In this document: piece by piece, positions 1-7,511 of the stretch | How the letters are laid out: each line of letters begins with the position of its first letter | Position numbering within the stretch: position 1 is the stretch's first letter | Assembly: GCA_024401355.1 (NCBI GenBank) | Contig: JAKSLF010000024.1 | Coordinates: forward strand, 1 to 46,698 | Source of the DNA: Bacteroidales bacterium | GTDB taxonomy: Bacteria > Bacteroidota > Bacteroidia > Bacteroidales > Marinilabiliaceae | DNA: 46,698 nt | Direction: 5' to 3' | Position numbers and translations under genes: made by a program | Notes under the pieces: generated by a model | Seen by the model: the letters and a program-made list of their open reading frames with translations, nothing else | Databases searched by the model: none | Told to the model about the DNA's origin: nothing

Positions 1-22
1 CGACGAGTTCTTCTCGCTTCCG

Positions 23-141
23 TCTTCTGTCGATACAGAAGATGGAAGGCCCGTCCGGCAGGATATTGCGAAGCAAAAGCCAGTCCGCAGGACATTGCAA
101 AGCCAAAGCTCTTTTGGTTCGTTTTCTGTCGGTACAGAAAA
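23..141. repeat. Duplicated intergenic module with two short hairpins
   Basis: Two copies of a small module lie here in mirrored order. The hairpins are 8-bp perfect stems with 4-base loops: TCTTCTGT/ACAGAAGA at 23-42 and TTTTCTGT/ACAGAAAA at 122-141. Between them a roughly 30-base segment (about 53-81 and 82-111) is repeated with small changes; its shared core reads GTCCG-CAGGA-ATTGC-AAGC. No reading frame is convincing. It resembles an intergenic REP-like repeat. Function is unknown. Confidence 0.5.
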
Positions 142-149
142 GAAAGTAA

Positions 150-234
150 GCCGTTCGTCACCACCTCGGGTGCCGTTCGTCACCAGTTGGGGCGAAAAAA
201 ACGCCGTTCGTCAATAAAAACGGCACTTTCGTCA
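150..234. repeat. Short direct repeats, core TTCGTCA (four copies)
   Basis: The string GCCGTTCGTCA occurs at 150-160, 172-182 and 203-213. A related CACTTTCGTCA is at 224-234. Spacing is uneven (22, 31 and 21 bases), so this is not a regular tandem array. A further CGTTCGTCAA lies at 6094-6103, at the edge of the repeat array upstream of the second ATPase gene. The sites could bind a protein, but nothing shows this directly. Confidence 0.5.
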
Positions 235-248
235 AAAGGTTGGGGATT

Positions 249-282
249 TTTGCGTTTAATGGAATTTGATTTGGTACTTTTG
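249..282 (+). promoter_or_regulatory. Promoter of the secreted repeat protein
   Basis: A Bacteroidetes -7 box TACTTTTG (fits TAnnTTTG) is at 275-282. A TTTG -33 element is at 249-252, with a 22-base spacer, slightly longer than the usual 19-21. It implies a leader of about 90 nt before the ATG at 379. Confidence 0.55.
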
Positions 283-378
283 CAAAGTGCTTTGGAATAT
301 GTTGTAAACATGAGATAGATAAAATTATTAATAGTTTTTCCGTTATTAGGAATTAATTACTAAATCATAAACTATAAG

Positions 379-2700
379 ATGAAGAAAATTTTTACATTTT
401 TCGTTTTTGCCCTGTGTGCAGTGTGCGCATGGGCTCAAGGAACTATGACTGGCGCTGATCTTGCTGCCATGATGGGTTCAACTGTCTATGAAGCAGAGGT
501 ATTTGGTGCAGCACAAAAGGTTTACGCCAAGGAAGACGGTAACATCTACGAGCAGTGGGGTTCTCAAGATGAGTCGGTGATAGTTGAAGCCAGTGCGCAA
601 GTCACGCTCGAAGGCTCCACTTATACATGTCCTGGCGGTTTCACGTTCCATATTGAGGATGGCAAGGTAACGAAGATTTCCGTTATGATGTTTGATCTAA
701 TCCCATCATTGGGCGATATCACTGAGGCGGAGTTTGCCGCGCTTGTGGGCGATGACGTTTATTCGGGCACAGACGGTGTGACGATTATAGCAAAGAACGG
801 CGCTATATATATGGTAGACGGCGAAGGCACTGAGACTGCTCTGCACGATATGTTCGACAAGTTTGAGAGAGTTGGAGAAGACTTCAAGTTCTCCAACGAT
901 GAGGATAATGGTAAAAATATTATATTCCATCCATTCGGTGACAAGTTTGTGGTTTCCTACTATGAGAATTATACGGAGCTTAAGCAATCCTTTTATGTTT
1001 CTGCCGACGAGGCAGAACTTGTAGCGGCTATGGGCGACAGAGAGTACGTTAATCCTGCAGAACCATGGATGAAGCTGCATGTGGAGAATGGCAAGGTTTG
1101 CAAAGTATCCCCTACATCTGAGGGCACAGGAAGCGATCCATTGAACGAGATATATATGCTCACCAAGAAGGACGACAACACATTAGTATTCATTGAACAT
1201 GGTACGGAATATGATTTTCACATTACGGCCGGCAAGGTGACAAAGGTGACGTATATGGTTGATAATGAAGAGCTCGCATCATACATCATAAAGTCAACAA
1301 CCCCTATCGCCCAGATAGGCGAAACAATCTATACTGATGTAGAAGAGTTCATTGATGCATTCGGCGTAATCGAAGGCACAGCCACTGTCAAGCTTCTTGA
1401 TGACATCACTTTGTCAGAAGAGTCGCAATTTGAAAACACGAATGCTGATGCCGACATCACCCTCGACCTCAATGGGCATAATATCATAGGCAGTAGTACT
1501 GATGATGGCGTAATTTATAAGAAAGATGGTAAACTGACAATAGAAGGAGATGGTATTGTAGAGAACACTGGCGATGAAGGAGATGCTGTCGGTAGCGGAG
1601 GTACAGTAGTGATAAACGAGGGTACATACATAGGTGTGTTGGATGCTTGTTTTGTTACTCCGGAGGCTACAATAGTTATCAATGGCGGCAAGTTCAAGGC
1701 TCCTAATTTGTACTATGGCGGTGACTGCATCAATCCAATCGTCAAGGGTGGTATCTTCTCTATGGACCCATCTGACTGCCTAGCTGTGGGCTATGAGGTA
1801 GTGGAGAATGACGACGAGGAGACTAAGGGCGAGTATCCTTATAAGGTGGTAGAGTTGGATGTAGATATAACGAATCCAGCAGGCTTGCTCGCAGTGCCTC
1901 AGGCAGGCGAACTCGATATTAAGGCTTATTTTACGGCACCACAGGAAATGATGTATTCATTTGTGATTTTGCATGGCGAATATCGCAATCTGAATGATGC
2001 TATAGAAAACTCAAGCCAAGAAGATGTCGTTTACGGTAACATGAAGCCTAAGAGAGTGGCAACGGTTCCACAGGCGATATCTGTCAAGGACGCCAATATA
2101 GCGCTGGAGGAAGGTGAGACTTACACAATTGTTGTATATGGCAACCCAGTAATATTTGATGGACAAGGCTCAATGTTTGAAATAGCCATTATACCATTCA
2201 CTGTAGGCGTTGGTGAGATAAATACAATAGAAACAATTTCTGTAGCAGCTGGCAAACTCGACATCAAAGCATCGTTCTCGGTAAGTGATGAGGACCTTGA
2301 AGCGGGTGCGACATATATGTATGCCCTCTTTGAAGGCAAGTATGCAAGCTTTATACAATTGATGTCCGTAGAGCCAGACCCTGTCATTGACTCTGAAAAG
2401 ATAACGATTAAATCGGATACAGAGAATATCACATTGTCAAGCGATGAAGTGGAGTTGGAAGCGGGCAAGGACTACACGCTCTTGATCTTTGATCCTACGA
2501 GAAAAGATCCTGCGACAGGTGGTGGGTATCCTGTAGTCTATGCCATTATCAACTACACGGCGGTGGACAACAGCACTCCTACGGCCATCGAGGGTATAGA
2601 TGCTCCTGCTGCTCAGAAGGCTGTTAAGACCATCGAGAATGGTAAGATTGTCATCATCAAGAATGGTGAGAAGTACGACCTTGCAGGTAGGAAATTGTAA
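379..2700 (+). CDS. Secreted multi-domain repeat protein with KYDLAGRKL tail
   Basis: This 773-residue protein is probably exported and cell-surface associated. The N-terminus is a clear signal peptide (MKKIFTFFVFALCAVCAWA, cleavage before QG). The first third contains repeated blocks of about 90 residues with recurring phrases such as DGKVTKIS, NGKVCKVS and AGKVTKVT. Residues about 330-470 look like a parallel beta-helix, with runs such as ITLDLNGHNI, GGTVVINEG and ATIVINGGKF. Two related blocks follow, each opening with AGxLDIKA and containing a further extracellular-type beta domain. The C-terminus NGEKYDLAGRKL resembles the short tail seen on many secreted Prevotella proteins; it is not a full type IX sorting domain that I can recognise. 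The protein is acidic. No enzyme motif was seen, so adhesion or glycan binding is only a guess. A terminator hairpin follows at 2805-2845. Confidence 0.85.
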   Translation: MKKIFTFFVFALCAVCAWAQGTMTGADLAAMMGSTVYEAEVFGAAQKVYAKEDGNIYEQWGSQDESVIVEASAQVTLEGSTYTCPGGFTFHIEDGKVTKISVMMFDLIPSLGDITEAEFAALVGDDVYSGTDGVTIIAKNGAIYMVDGEGTETALHDMFDKFERVGEDFKFSNDEDNGKNIIFHPFGDKFVVSYYENYTELKQSFYVSADEAELVAAMGDREYVNPAEPWMKLHVENGKVCKVSPTSEGTGSDPLNEIYMLTKKDDNTLVFIEHGTEYDFHITAGKVTKVTYMVDNEELASYIIKSTTPIAQIGETIYTDVEEFIDAFGVIEGTATVKLLDDITLSEESQFENTNADADITLDLNGHNIIGSSTDDGVIYKKDGKLTIEGDGIVENTGDEGDAVGSGGTVVINEGTYIGVLDACFVTPEATIVINGGKFKAPNLYYGGDCINPIVKGGIFSMDPSDCLAVGYEVVENDDEETKGEYPYKVVELDVDITNPAGLLAVPQAGELDIKAYFTAPQEMMYSFVILHGEYRNLNDAIENSSQEDVVYGNMKPKRVATVPQAISVKDANIALEEGETYTIVVYGNPVIFDGQGSMFEIAIIPFTVGVGEINTIETISVAAGKLDIKASFSVSDEDLEAGATYMYALFEGKYASFIQLMSVEPDPVIDSEKITIKSDTENITLSSDEVELEAGKDYTLLIFDPTRKDPATGGGYPVVYAIINYTAVDNSTPTAIEGIDAPAAQKAVKTIENGKIVIIKNGEKYDLAGRKL

Positions 2701-2868
2701 TGCATGTGGTGGTGGGAGACGTGGCATGCCACCATGTGGTTGATACCAATCATTAACAAGACGGTGTACACAGCGTCTCTACAAACGATAAAAAATAATT
2801 AGGGAAACGGATGTCTCCATTTTTGGGGGATGTCCGTTTCTTTTTGTTATAGCAGACATCTCAGGATG
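2671..2868 (+). repeat. 3' cassette, copy 1 (tail codons, split palindrome, terminator)
   Basis: This segment runs from the KYDLAGRKL codons of the secreted protein through its terminator. It is clearly homologous to 4426-4608, downstream of the first ATPase gene. Shared blocks, in order, are the tail codons, GGTGGGAGACGTGGC, CGTCTCTACAA, the GGATGTCCGTTTC terminator arm and GTTATAGCAGACATCTCAGG. The arms GAGACGTGGCATGCCA and CGTCTC look like a palindrome split by an insertion. Confidence 0.75.
2805..2845 (+). terminator. Rho-independent terminator after the secreted protein
   Basis: AAACGGA (2805-2811) pairs with TCCGTTT (2833-2839), and the inner bases continue the stem with wobble pairs. 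A T-rich run (TTTCTTTTT) follows. The loop is about 7 bases. Confidence 0.75.
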
Positions 2869-2937
2869 CAATAATATACTATGCTGGTATTCGTGGAATC
2901 TTTTCTGTTGCAGAAATCAGCGTAGACAGAAATCTTG

Positions 2938-3036
2938 GGGAATGATATAAAAACAGCAAAATGAAATCGAGGGAATAATAGTGTTTTAAATAAATGAAAT
3001 AACGGGAATGATATAAAAAGATATGGTAAACATTGT
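2938..3036 (+). repeat. Array A: three 33-bp tandem units before ATPase 1
   Basis: Units start at 2938, 2971 and 3004, exactly 33 bases apart. Each begins GGGAATRATA; units 1 and 3 share the first 16 bases (GGGAATGATATAAAAA). Units 1 and 2 also share AAATGAAAT near their ends. The third unit ends on the -33 element of the ATPase promoter (3033-3035). The array may be an operator or activator site. The second ATPase has a matching three-unit, 33-bp array of different sequence at 6001-6099. Confidence 0.75.
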
Positions 3037-3063
3037 GTAATTATCTCATTTATACTATTTTTG
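3033..3063 (+). promoter_or_regulatory. Promoter of ATPase 1
   Basis: TTG at 3033-3035, a 20-base spacer and TATTTTTG at 3056-3063 fit the Bacteroidetes consensus. The expected start of transcription is near 3070, leaving a short leader before the ATG at 3086. The upstream edge meets the 33-bp array. Confidence 0.7.
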
Positions 3064-3085
3064 TATTCAAATATAAGTGTACGAT

Positions 3086-4426
3086 ATGAAAGAGTTGGTT
3101 TTTGAACGAAAAATATACGCCGAAATGCTCGAGTGGAAACAGCAGAACAACGGTCGCAGCGCTCTGATGATAGAGGGGGCTCGCCGTATTGGCAAATCTA
3201 CTATTGTTGAGCAGTTTGCACAAAAGGAGTATCGTTCATATATACTAATTGATTTCAACAAGGCAGGTAAAGATGTTCATCAGCTCTTTAGCAGCAGCAT
3301 GGAGGATCTTGACTATTTGTTTCTATATCTACAAAGCAAGTATCGTCAGACACTATACCCTCGTGAGTCGGCAATCATCTTTGACGAGGTTCAGCAATGT
3401 CCGTTGGCGCGCCAAGCCATTAAATATCTGGTGGAAGACGGGCGATATGACTACATAGAAACAGGCTCGCTTATTTCGATTAAGAAGAATACAGAGATGA
3501 TAACAATCCCAAGCGAAGAGGACCGTTTGGAAATGTTTCCTATGGATTATGAGGAGTTCCGTTGGGCATTGGGTGACAAGTCGACAATGCCACTGCTGAA
3601 GCAATCGTGGGATAAACAGCTGAGTATGGGCGACGACTTGAACCGCATACGCATGCGTGACCTGCGTCTGTATATGCTGGTGGGAGGTATGCCACAGGCA
3701 ATAAATGCCTATTTGTCGACCAAGAGCCTGAAGTCTGTAGATGCGGTCAAAAGAAAGATCATCAAATTGTATGAGGATGATTTTCGCAAACTTGACAAGA
3801 CTGGTAAATTGGGGCGCATGTTTATGAGTATTCCAGCGCAGCTGAGTCGAGGAGTGTCACGCTTTGCTCCTTCATCTGTGATAAAGGGTGTGCCGTCAGA
3901 TGTGATGGCGGATTTGCTGCTGCAGCTAGAAGACAGTAAAACGGTCAATGTGTGCTATCATGCCGATGACCCTAATGTGGGATTGTCTATAGAGGAGAAC
4001 AAAAACCGTTTCAAGATGTACGTCGGTGACACAGGACTGATGGTGACATTGTGTTTCTGGGACAAGAAATATGCCGACAACGTCATATATGAAAAACTGC
4101 TGAGCGACAAGTTGAGTGTCAACTTGGGCTATGTGTATGAGAATCTAGTGGCGCAGATGTTACGTGCTGCGGGCAACAAACTATATTACTACACTTTTCC
4201 CAAAGACGAAAGACATAACTATGAGGTGGACTTCCTTTTGTCGCGTGGAGCAAAGCTTTGGCCTGTGGAAGTAAAGTCTGAGGGCTACAGTTCACACCCT
4301 TCGCTCGATGCTTTCTGCAACAAGTTTTCTTCGAGGATAGATAAGCGTCTTTTGGTTTATACTAAAGATTTGCGTAAAGACGGACATACTACGTTGCTGC
4401 CTGTCTATATGATAGGATTGGTGTGA
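3086..4426 (+). CDS. AAA+ ATPase with C-terminal DUF4143 (paralogue 1)
   Basis: This 446-residue cytosolic protein belongs to the AAA_14/DUF4143 ATPase family, which is much expanded in Bacteroidales and whose role is not established. Walker A is GARRIGKS at residues 31-38 and Walker B is the IIFDEVQ segment near residue 95. The C-terminal domain has EVDFLLSRG...PVEVKS, a D...ExK arrangement like PD-(D/E)XK nucleases; activity cannot be judged from sequence. I chose the ATG at 3086 over an in-frame GTG at 3077 because MKELVFERKIY lines up with the start of the convergent paralogue (MIFRRKIY). The two proteins are similar over their whole length. The stop codon overlaps the first base of a copied 3' cassette, which supplies a terminator. 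Confidence 0.88.
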   Translation: MKELVFERKIYAEMLEWKQQNNGRSALMIEGARRIGKSTIVEQFAQKEYRSYILIDFNKAGKDVHQLFSSSMEDLDYLFLYLQSKYRQTLYPRESAIIFDEVQQCPLARQAIKYLVEDGRYDYIETGSLISIKKNTEMITIPSEEDRLEMFPMDYEEFRWALGDKSTMPLLKQSWDKQLSMGDDLNRIRMRDLRLYMLVGGMPQAINAYLSTKSLKSVDAVKRKIIKLYEDDFRKLDKTGKLGRMFMSIPAQLSRGVSRFAPSSVIKGVPSDVMADLLLQLEDSKTVNVCYHADDPNVGLSIEENKNRFKMYVGDTGLMVTLCFWDKKYADNVIYEKLLSDKLSVNLGYVYENLVAQMLRAAGNKLYYYTFPKDERHNYEVDFLLSRGAKLWPVEVKSEGYSSHPSLDAFCNKFSSRIDKRLLVYTKDLRKDGHTTLLPVYMIGLV

Positions 4427-4455
4427 AGTATGACCTTTCAGGTCGCGAATTGTAA
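4426..4455 (+). pseudogene. Remnant C-terminal tail (KYDLSGREL) of a lost secreted-protein gene
   Basis: Directly overlapping the ATPase stop, an open frame reads KYDLSGREL then stop. This is almost the same as the last residues of the secreted protein ending at 2700 (KYDLAGRKL). No start or body for such a protein remains. It looks like the 3' end of another member of that family, or a copied 3' cassette, joined exactly to the ATPase stop codon. Confidence 0.65.
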
Positions 4456-4548
4456 TCTGCGTTGGTGGGAGACGTGGCGTGCCATGAAGACGTTTACCTC
4501 CGGTCAGTTTCATAGTCATGAAACGTCTCTACAATTAAATGATATGGG

Positions 4549-4585
4549 AACGGACATCTCCGGGTGGGGATGTCCGTTTTCTTTT
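4549..4585 (+). terminator. Terminator after ATPase 1
   Basis: A perfect 10-bp stem AACGGACATC / GATGTCCGTT (4549-4558 and 4569-4578) is followed by TTCTTTT. It separates the two convergent ATPase genes. Confidence 0.8.
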
Positions 4586-4634
4586 GTTATAGCAGACATC
4601 TCAGGATGTTTTCAGATTGTCAATGCTTGAAATC

Positions 4635-5966
4635 TTATATTAGTCCTGTCATATATACTGGCAACAGATTTGTCAGACCATCCTTTCGCATATCTTTGGT
4701 GTAGATAAGATATCTGTCAGCCACACGTTCTGAGTATTTCTCGCAGAACATATCCAATGACTTGTGCTTGTTATAGCCCGACGACTTAACCTCTATCGGT
4801 AATATTTTGCTTCCTCGCGACAACATAAAATCAACTTCGTATGCGTGACGGCTGTTATCGTAGAACGTGTGGTAAAAGAGTTTAGAACCAGATGCCACCA
4901 ACATCTGCGCAACTACATTTTCATACACGTATCCCATATTGGCATCAAGCTTATCACTCAACAGTTTCGCGTATATTTCATTTTCTGAAAAATCCTTATC
5001 CCAAAATGCGAGAGTTACAAACAGTCCAGTATCGCTAAGGTATATTTTGTACGACTCATAGTTTGCTGTCATTCCGAATCCTACCTTAGGGTCACTTACA
5101 TTGTGTGCAACATTTATCGTCTTGCTCTCTTTCATCATGGAGATGAGTTCAACTTTTTTCTTGAATTTGAGATTCTCCACTATATTGCTAGAGAGGAATC
5201 TAGTTGAATTGTTGTATAGTTGTGCCGGAACAGACAGATATATCGACTTGGCATAGTCAGATGAATCTATCTTATGAAAGTCATTGGCATACAAATTGAT
5301 AATGCCACGTTTCACCTTGTCTACCTTGCACAGGTCATTTGTCTCTATATACTCTTTTACCGCCTGAGGCATGCCACCTACCAGCATATATAGTCTGAAG
5401 TCTCGCATCAGTTTGCGGTTTATATCGTCACCAAGCGACATTCTATCCACAAACGACTGGCGTATCAGCTCAAATGTCTCCACATCCCCCAATGCCCATC
5501 TGAATTCCTCGTAATCCATAGGATACATCTCCAGAGTTTCCTCCTCGCTTGGAATGACTATATTATTTATGTTCTGACGAATACTTATTAACGAACCTGT
5601 CTCAATATAGTCGTAGCGGCCATCGGCTACAAGGTATTTTATTGCCTGGCGGGCAAGTGGCAGCATCTGGACTTCGTCAAAGATGATTGCAGATTTTCGT
5701 TTATGCAATGTCACGCCACCCGACAGAACCTTTAGCTTCATGAAAAACATATCAAGGTTTGTCATGTCATTGAATAAATTCTTTATATCTGCGGTTGTGT
5801 TGGCAAAATCGATGATTATATACGACTCATATTCATTCTTGGCGAATTCTTGGGCGACAGTGGATTTACCTATTCGGCGAGCCCCTTCTATAAGAAGGGC
5901 AGTTCTGCCTTCTGCTTCTTTTTTCCACTGAAGCATACGTTGATATATTTTACGTCTAAAAATCAT
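4635..5966 (-). CDS. AAA+ ATPase with C-terminal DUF4143 (paralogue 2)
   Basis: This 443-residue paralogue of the gene at 3086 is transcribed towards it. Walker A is GARRIGKS at residues 28-35. The Walker B segment IIFDEVQ is followed by the family-typical PLARQAIKYLV and DYIETGSLISI stretches. The C-terminus carries EVDFMLSRG...PIEVKS, the same D...ExK pattern as its partner. It ends LLPVYMTGLI, against LLPVYMIGLV in the partner. The ATG at 5966 has a GAAGGAGAT ribosome site immediately upstream, unusually good for this genome. A promoter lies at 5991-6021 inside a 33-bp repeat array. What the ATPase acts on is unknown. Confidence 0.88.
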   Translation of the reverse strand: MIFRRKIYQRMLQWKKEAEGRTALLIEGARRIGKSTVAQEFAKNEYESYIIIDFANTTADIKNLFNDMTNLDMFFMKLKVLSGGVTLHKRKSAIIFDEVQMLPLARQAIKYLVADGRYDYIETGSLISIRQNINNIVIPSEEETLEMYPMDYEEFRWALGDVETFELIRQSFVDRMSLGDDINRKLMRDFRLYMLVGGMPQAVKEYIETNDLCKVDKVKRGIINLYANDFHKIDSSDYAKSIYLSVPAQLYNNSTRFLSSNIVENLKFKKKVELISMMKESKTINVAHNVSDPKVGFGMTANYESYKIYLSDTGLFVTLAFWDKDFSENEIYAKLLSDKLDANMGYVYENVVAQMLVASGSKLFYHTFYDNSRHAYEVDFMLSRGSKILPIEVKSSGYNKHKSLDMFCEKYSERVADRYLIYTKDMRKDGLTNLLPVYMTGLI

Positions 5967-5990
5967 ATCTCCTTCAATTAGTTACAACCG

Positions 5991-6021
5991 CAAATATAGA
6001 CGAAATGCTTCTAATCGCAAA
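5991..6021 (-). promoter_or_regulatory. Promoter of ATPase 2
   Basis: On the minus strand, TATATTTG (5998-5991) is preceded by TTTG (6021-6018) with a 19-base spacer. The -33 element lies inside the first unit of array B, so a protein bound to the array would affect initiation. The expected transcript start is near 5984. Confidence 0.75.
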
Positions 6022-6099
6022 ATTCAAAACATGAAAAGTGCCCCTAATCGCAAATTTTAAAGTACTAAAAATGCTTCTAATCGCAAAATTTGTCGTTCG
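6001..6099 (-). repeat. Array B: three 33-bp tandem units before ATPase 2
   Basis: Units begin at 6001, 6034 and 6067 (plus coordinates), exactly 33 bases apart. The shared plus-strand core is TGCYYCTAATCGCAAA; CTAATCGCAAA recurs at 6011, 6044 and 6077. The sequence is unrelated to array A, but copy number, period and position relative to the promoter are the same. CGTTCGTCAA (6094-6103), also found at 150-213, overlaps the distal end. Confidence 0.8.
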
Positions 6100-6209
6100 T
6101 CAATGAAAGGGGATCTTAGTCAAAATCCTTACTAAAATACGCTCCAGTGCGTCGCTTATTGGACGATTTTGAGGGGTCGCCCTTCGTTGTTTGAGCCGAA
6201 GGCAATCAA

Positions 6210-7499
6210 TTACGAGTACCTCTTAGGGTAGCGGAAGAGGATGGCGAGGGTGCCGAAGACACCGATGAGGAAGGGGTAGTAGAGGTGGCCGATGATGGCT
6301 ATAGGTGAGAGTGCGGCGAGGCTTGAGGCCATGAGCATCTGTGCTCCGTAGGGGATGATGCCCTGGACGAAGCATGAGAAGGTGTCGAGGATGGATGCCG
6401 CCTTGCGTGGGTCGACACGGAACTTGTCGGCAATGTCGCGAGCTATCGGTCCGACGGTGATGATAGCTATGGTATTGTTTGCCGTACAGAGGTTACAGAG
6501 TGAGACGAGAGCGGCGATGACAAATTCGGCGCCACGTTTGCCGCTAAGACGGTTTTCGAAGAGCGAGATGATATAGCCGATGCCGCCTCCGACACGTATC
6601 ATCTGCAGCATGCCTCCGGCGAGGAGAGTGACGATGATAAGTTCGCCCATGCCATTGATGCCGTCGCCCATAGCCGCTATGAACTGCCAGAAGTCGACAG
6701 TGCCAGTGGCGAGTCCGACGATGGCCGAGAGGATGATGCCGGTGAGGAGTACGATCATCACATTGAGTCCGACGATGGAGAGAATGATGACAGCGAGGTA
6801 GGGGATGACCTTGACGAGGCTGAAATCGTCGGCCACACTAGTGGCATTGAGGTGCATGCCCATGACGAAATAGATGCCACTGACGATGATGGCGGCAGGG
6901 AGGACGATGAGGATGTTGGCCTTGAACTTGTCGCTCATCTTGCAGCCGAGAGTCTGCGTGGCAGCGATGGTAGTATCGGAGATAAAAGAGAGGTTGTCGC
7001 CGAAGAGTGCACCGCCGACCACTATAGCAGTGACCAGAGCGGGGTCGGAGCCAGTGCGTTCGGCCACGCCGGCAGCGATAGGCACGAGGGCCACGATAGT
7101 GCCGACGGACGTGCCGACAGAGAGTGAGACGAAACATGCGGCGATGAAGATGCCAACAAAGAGAAGGCTCTCGGGAAGGACGTGGAGAGTGAGATTGACC
7201 GTAGCATCGACTGCGCCAATGGCCTTGGCCGACTGTGCGAAAGCGCCAGCCATGACGAAGATCCACACCATGAGCAGAATATTCTTGTCGGCCGCACCCT
7301 GTGAGAACTTATACAGGCGTTCGTTGACGGCACCCTTGGCCATAAAGAGAGCCACGATGGAAGCAACAAGAAACGCCACCGTGATAGGAATCTTGTAGAA
7401 GTCGCCCAGCAGTATGGAGCCTCCGAGATAGACGCCAAGGAAGGCGATGAGAGGCAGTAGTGAGAGAAGACCTTTGGTGTGTCGCTTGAAGTTTCGCAT
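6210..7499 (-). CDS. NhaC-family Na+/H+ antiporter
   Basis: This 429-residue inner-membrane protein is predicted to exchange cations such as Na+ for protons. It is highly hydrophobic, with about 10-12 membrane segments. The family hallmark GGALFGDNLSFISDTT lies near residue 165, and a glycine/serine/threonine-rich segment SLSVGTSVGTIVALVP precedes it, as in NhaC-type carriers. The start MRNFKRHTKG puts positive charges before the first membrane segment. It is the last gene of a minus-strand run, 12 bases after the helicase gene. The exact ion cannot be read from sequence; some family members exchange malate/lactate. Confidence 0.85.
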   Translation of the reverse strand: MRNFKRHTKGLLSLLPLIAFLGVYLGGSILLGDFYKIPITVAFLVASIVALFMAKGAVNERLYKFSQGAADKNILLMVWIFVMAGAFAQSAKAIGAVDATVNLTLHVLPESLLFVGIFIAACFVSLSVGTSVGTIVALVPIAAGVAERTGSDPALVTAIVVGGALFGDNLSFISDTTIAATQTLGCKMSDKFKANILIVLPAAIIVSGIYFVMGMHLNATSVADDFSLVKVIPYLAVIILSIVGLNVMIVLLTGIILSAIVGLATGTVDFWQFIAAMGDGINGMGELIIVTLLAGGMLQMIRVGGGIGYIISLFENRLSGKRGAEFVIAALVSLCNLCTANNTIAIITVGPIARDIADKFRVDPRKAASILDTFSCFVQGIIPYGAQMLMASSLAALSPIAIIGHLYYPFLIGVFGTLAILFRYPKRYS

Positions 7500-7511
7500 A
7501 TAGATGGAAAA

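Larger units (their letters stand above)
4426..4608 (+). repeat. 3' cassette, copy 2
   Basis: This is the second copy of the segment at 2671-2868. It has the same order: tail codons, GGTGGGAGACGTGGC, a divergent middle, CGTCTCTACAA, terminator, and GTTATAGCAGACATCTCAGG. The middle of the split palindrome differs between copies. The two copies flank array A and ATPase 1 as direct repeats. Confidence 0.75.

Noticed and set aside
2629-2700. Full type IX secretion C-terminal domain on the secreted protein
   Set aside because: Only a short KYDLAGRKL tail is present; the usual longer beta-sandwich domain was not recognised.
2938-3036. CRISPR-like array
   Set aside because: Only three contiguous units with no unique spacers, and no cas genes in the window.
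4430-4630. Small plus-strand frame of 66 codons after ATPase 1
   Set aside because: It runs through the copied 3' cassette and terminator in another frame, so it is unlikely to be a gene.
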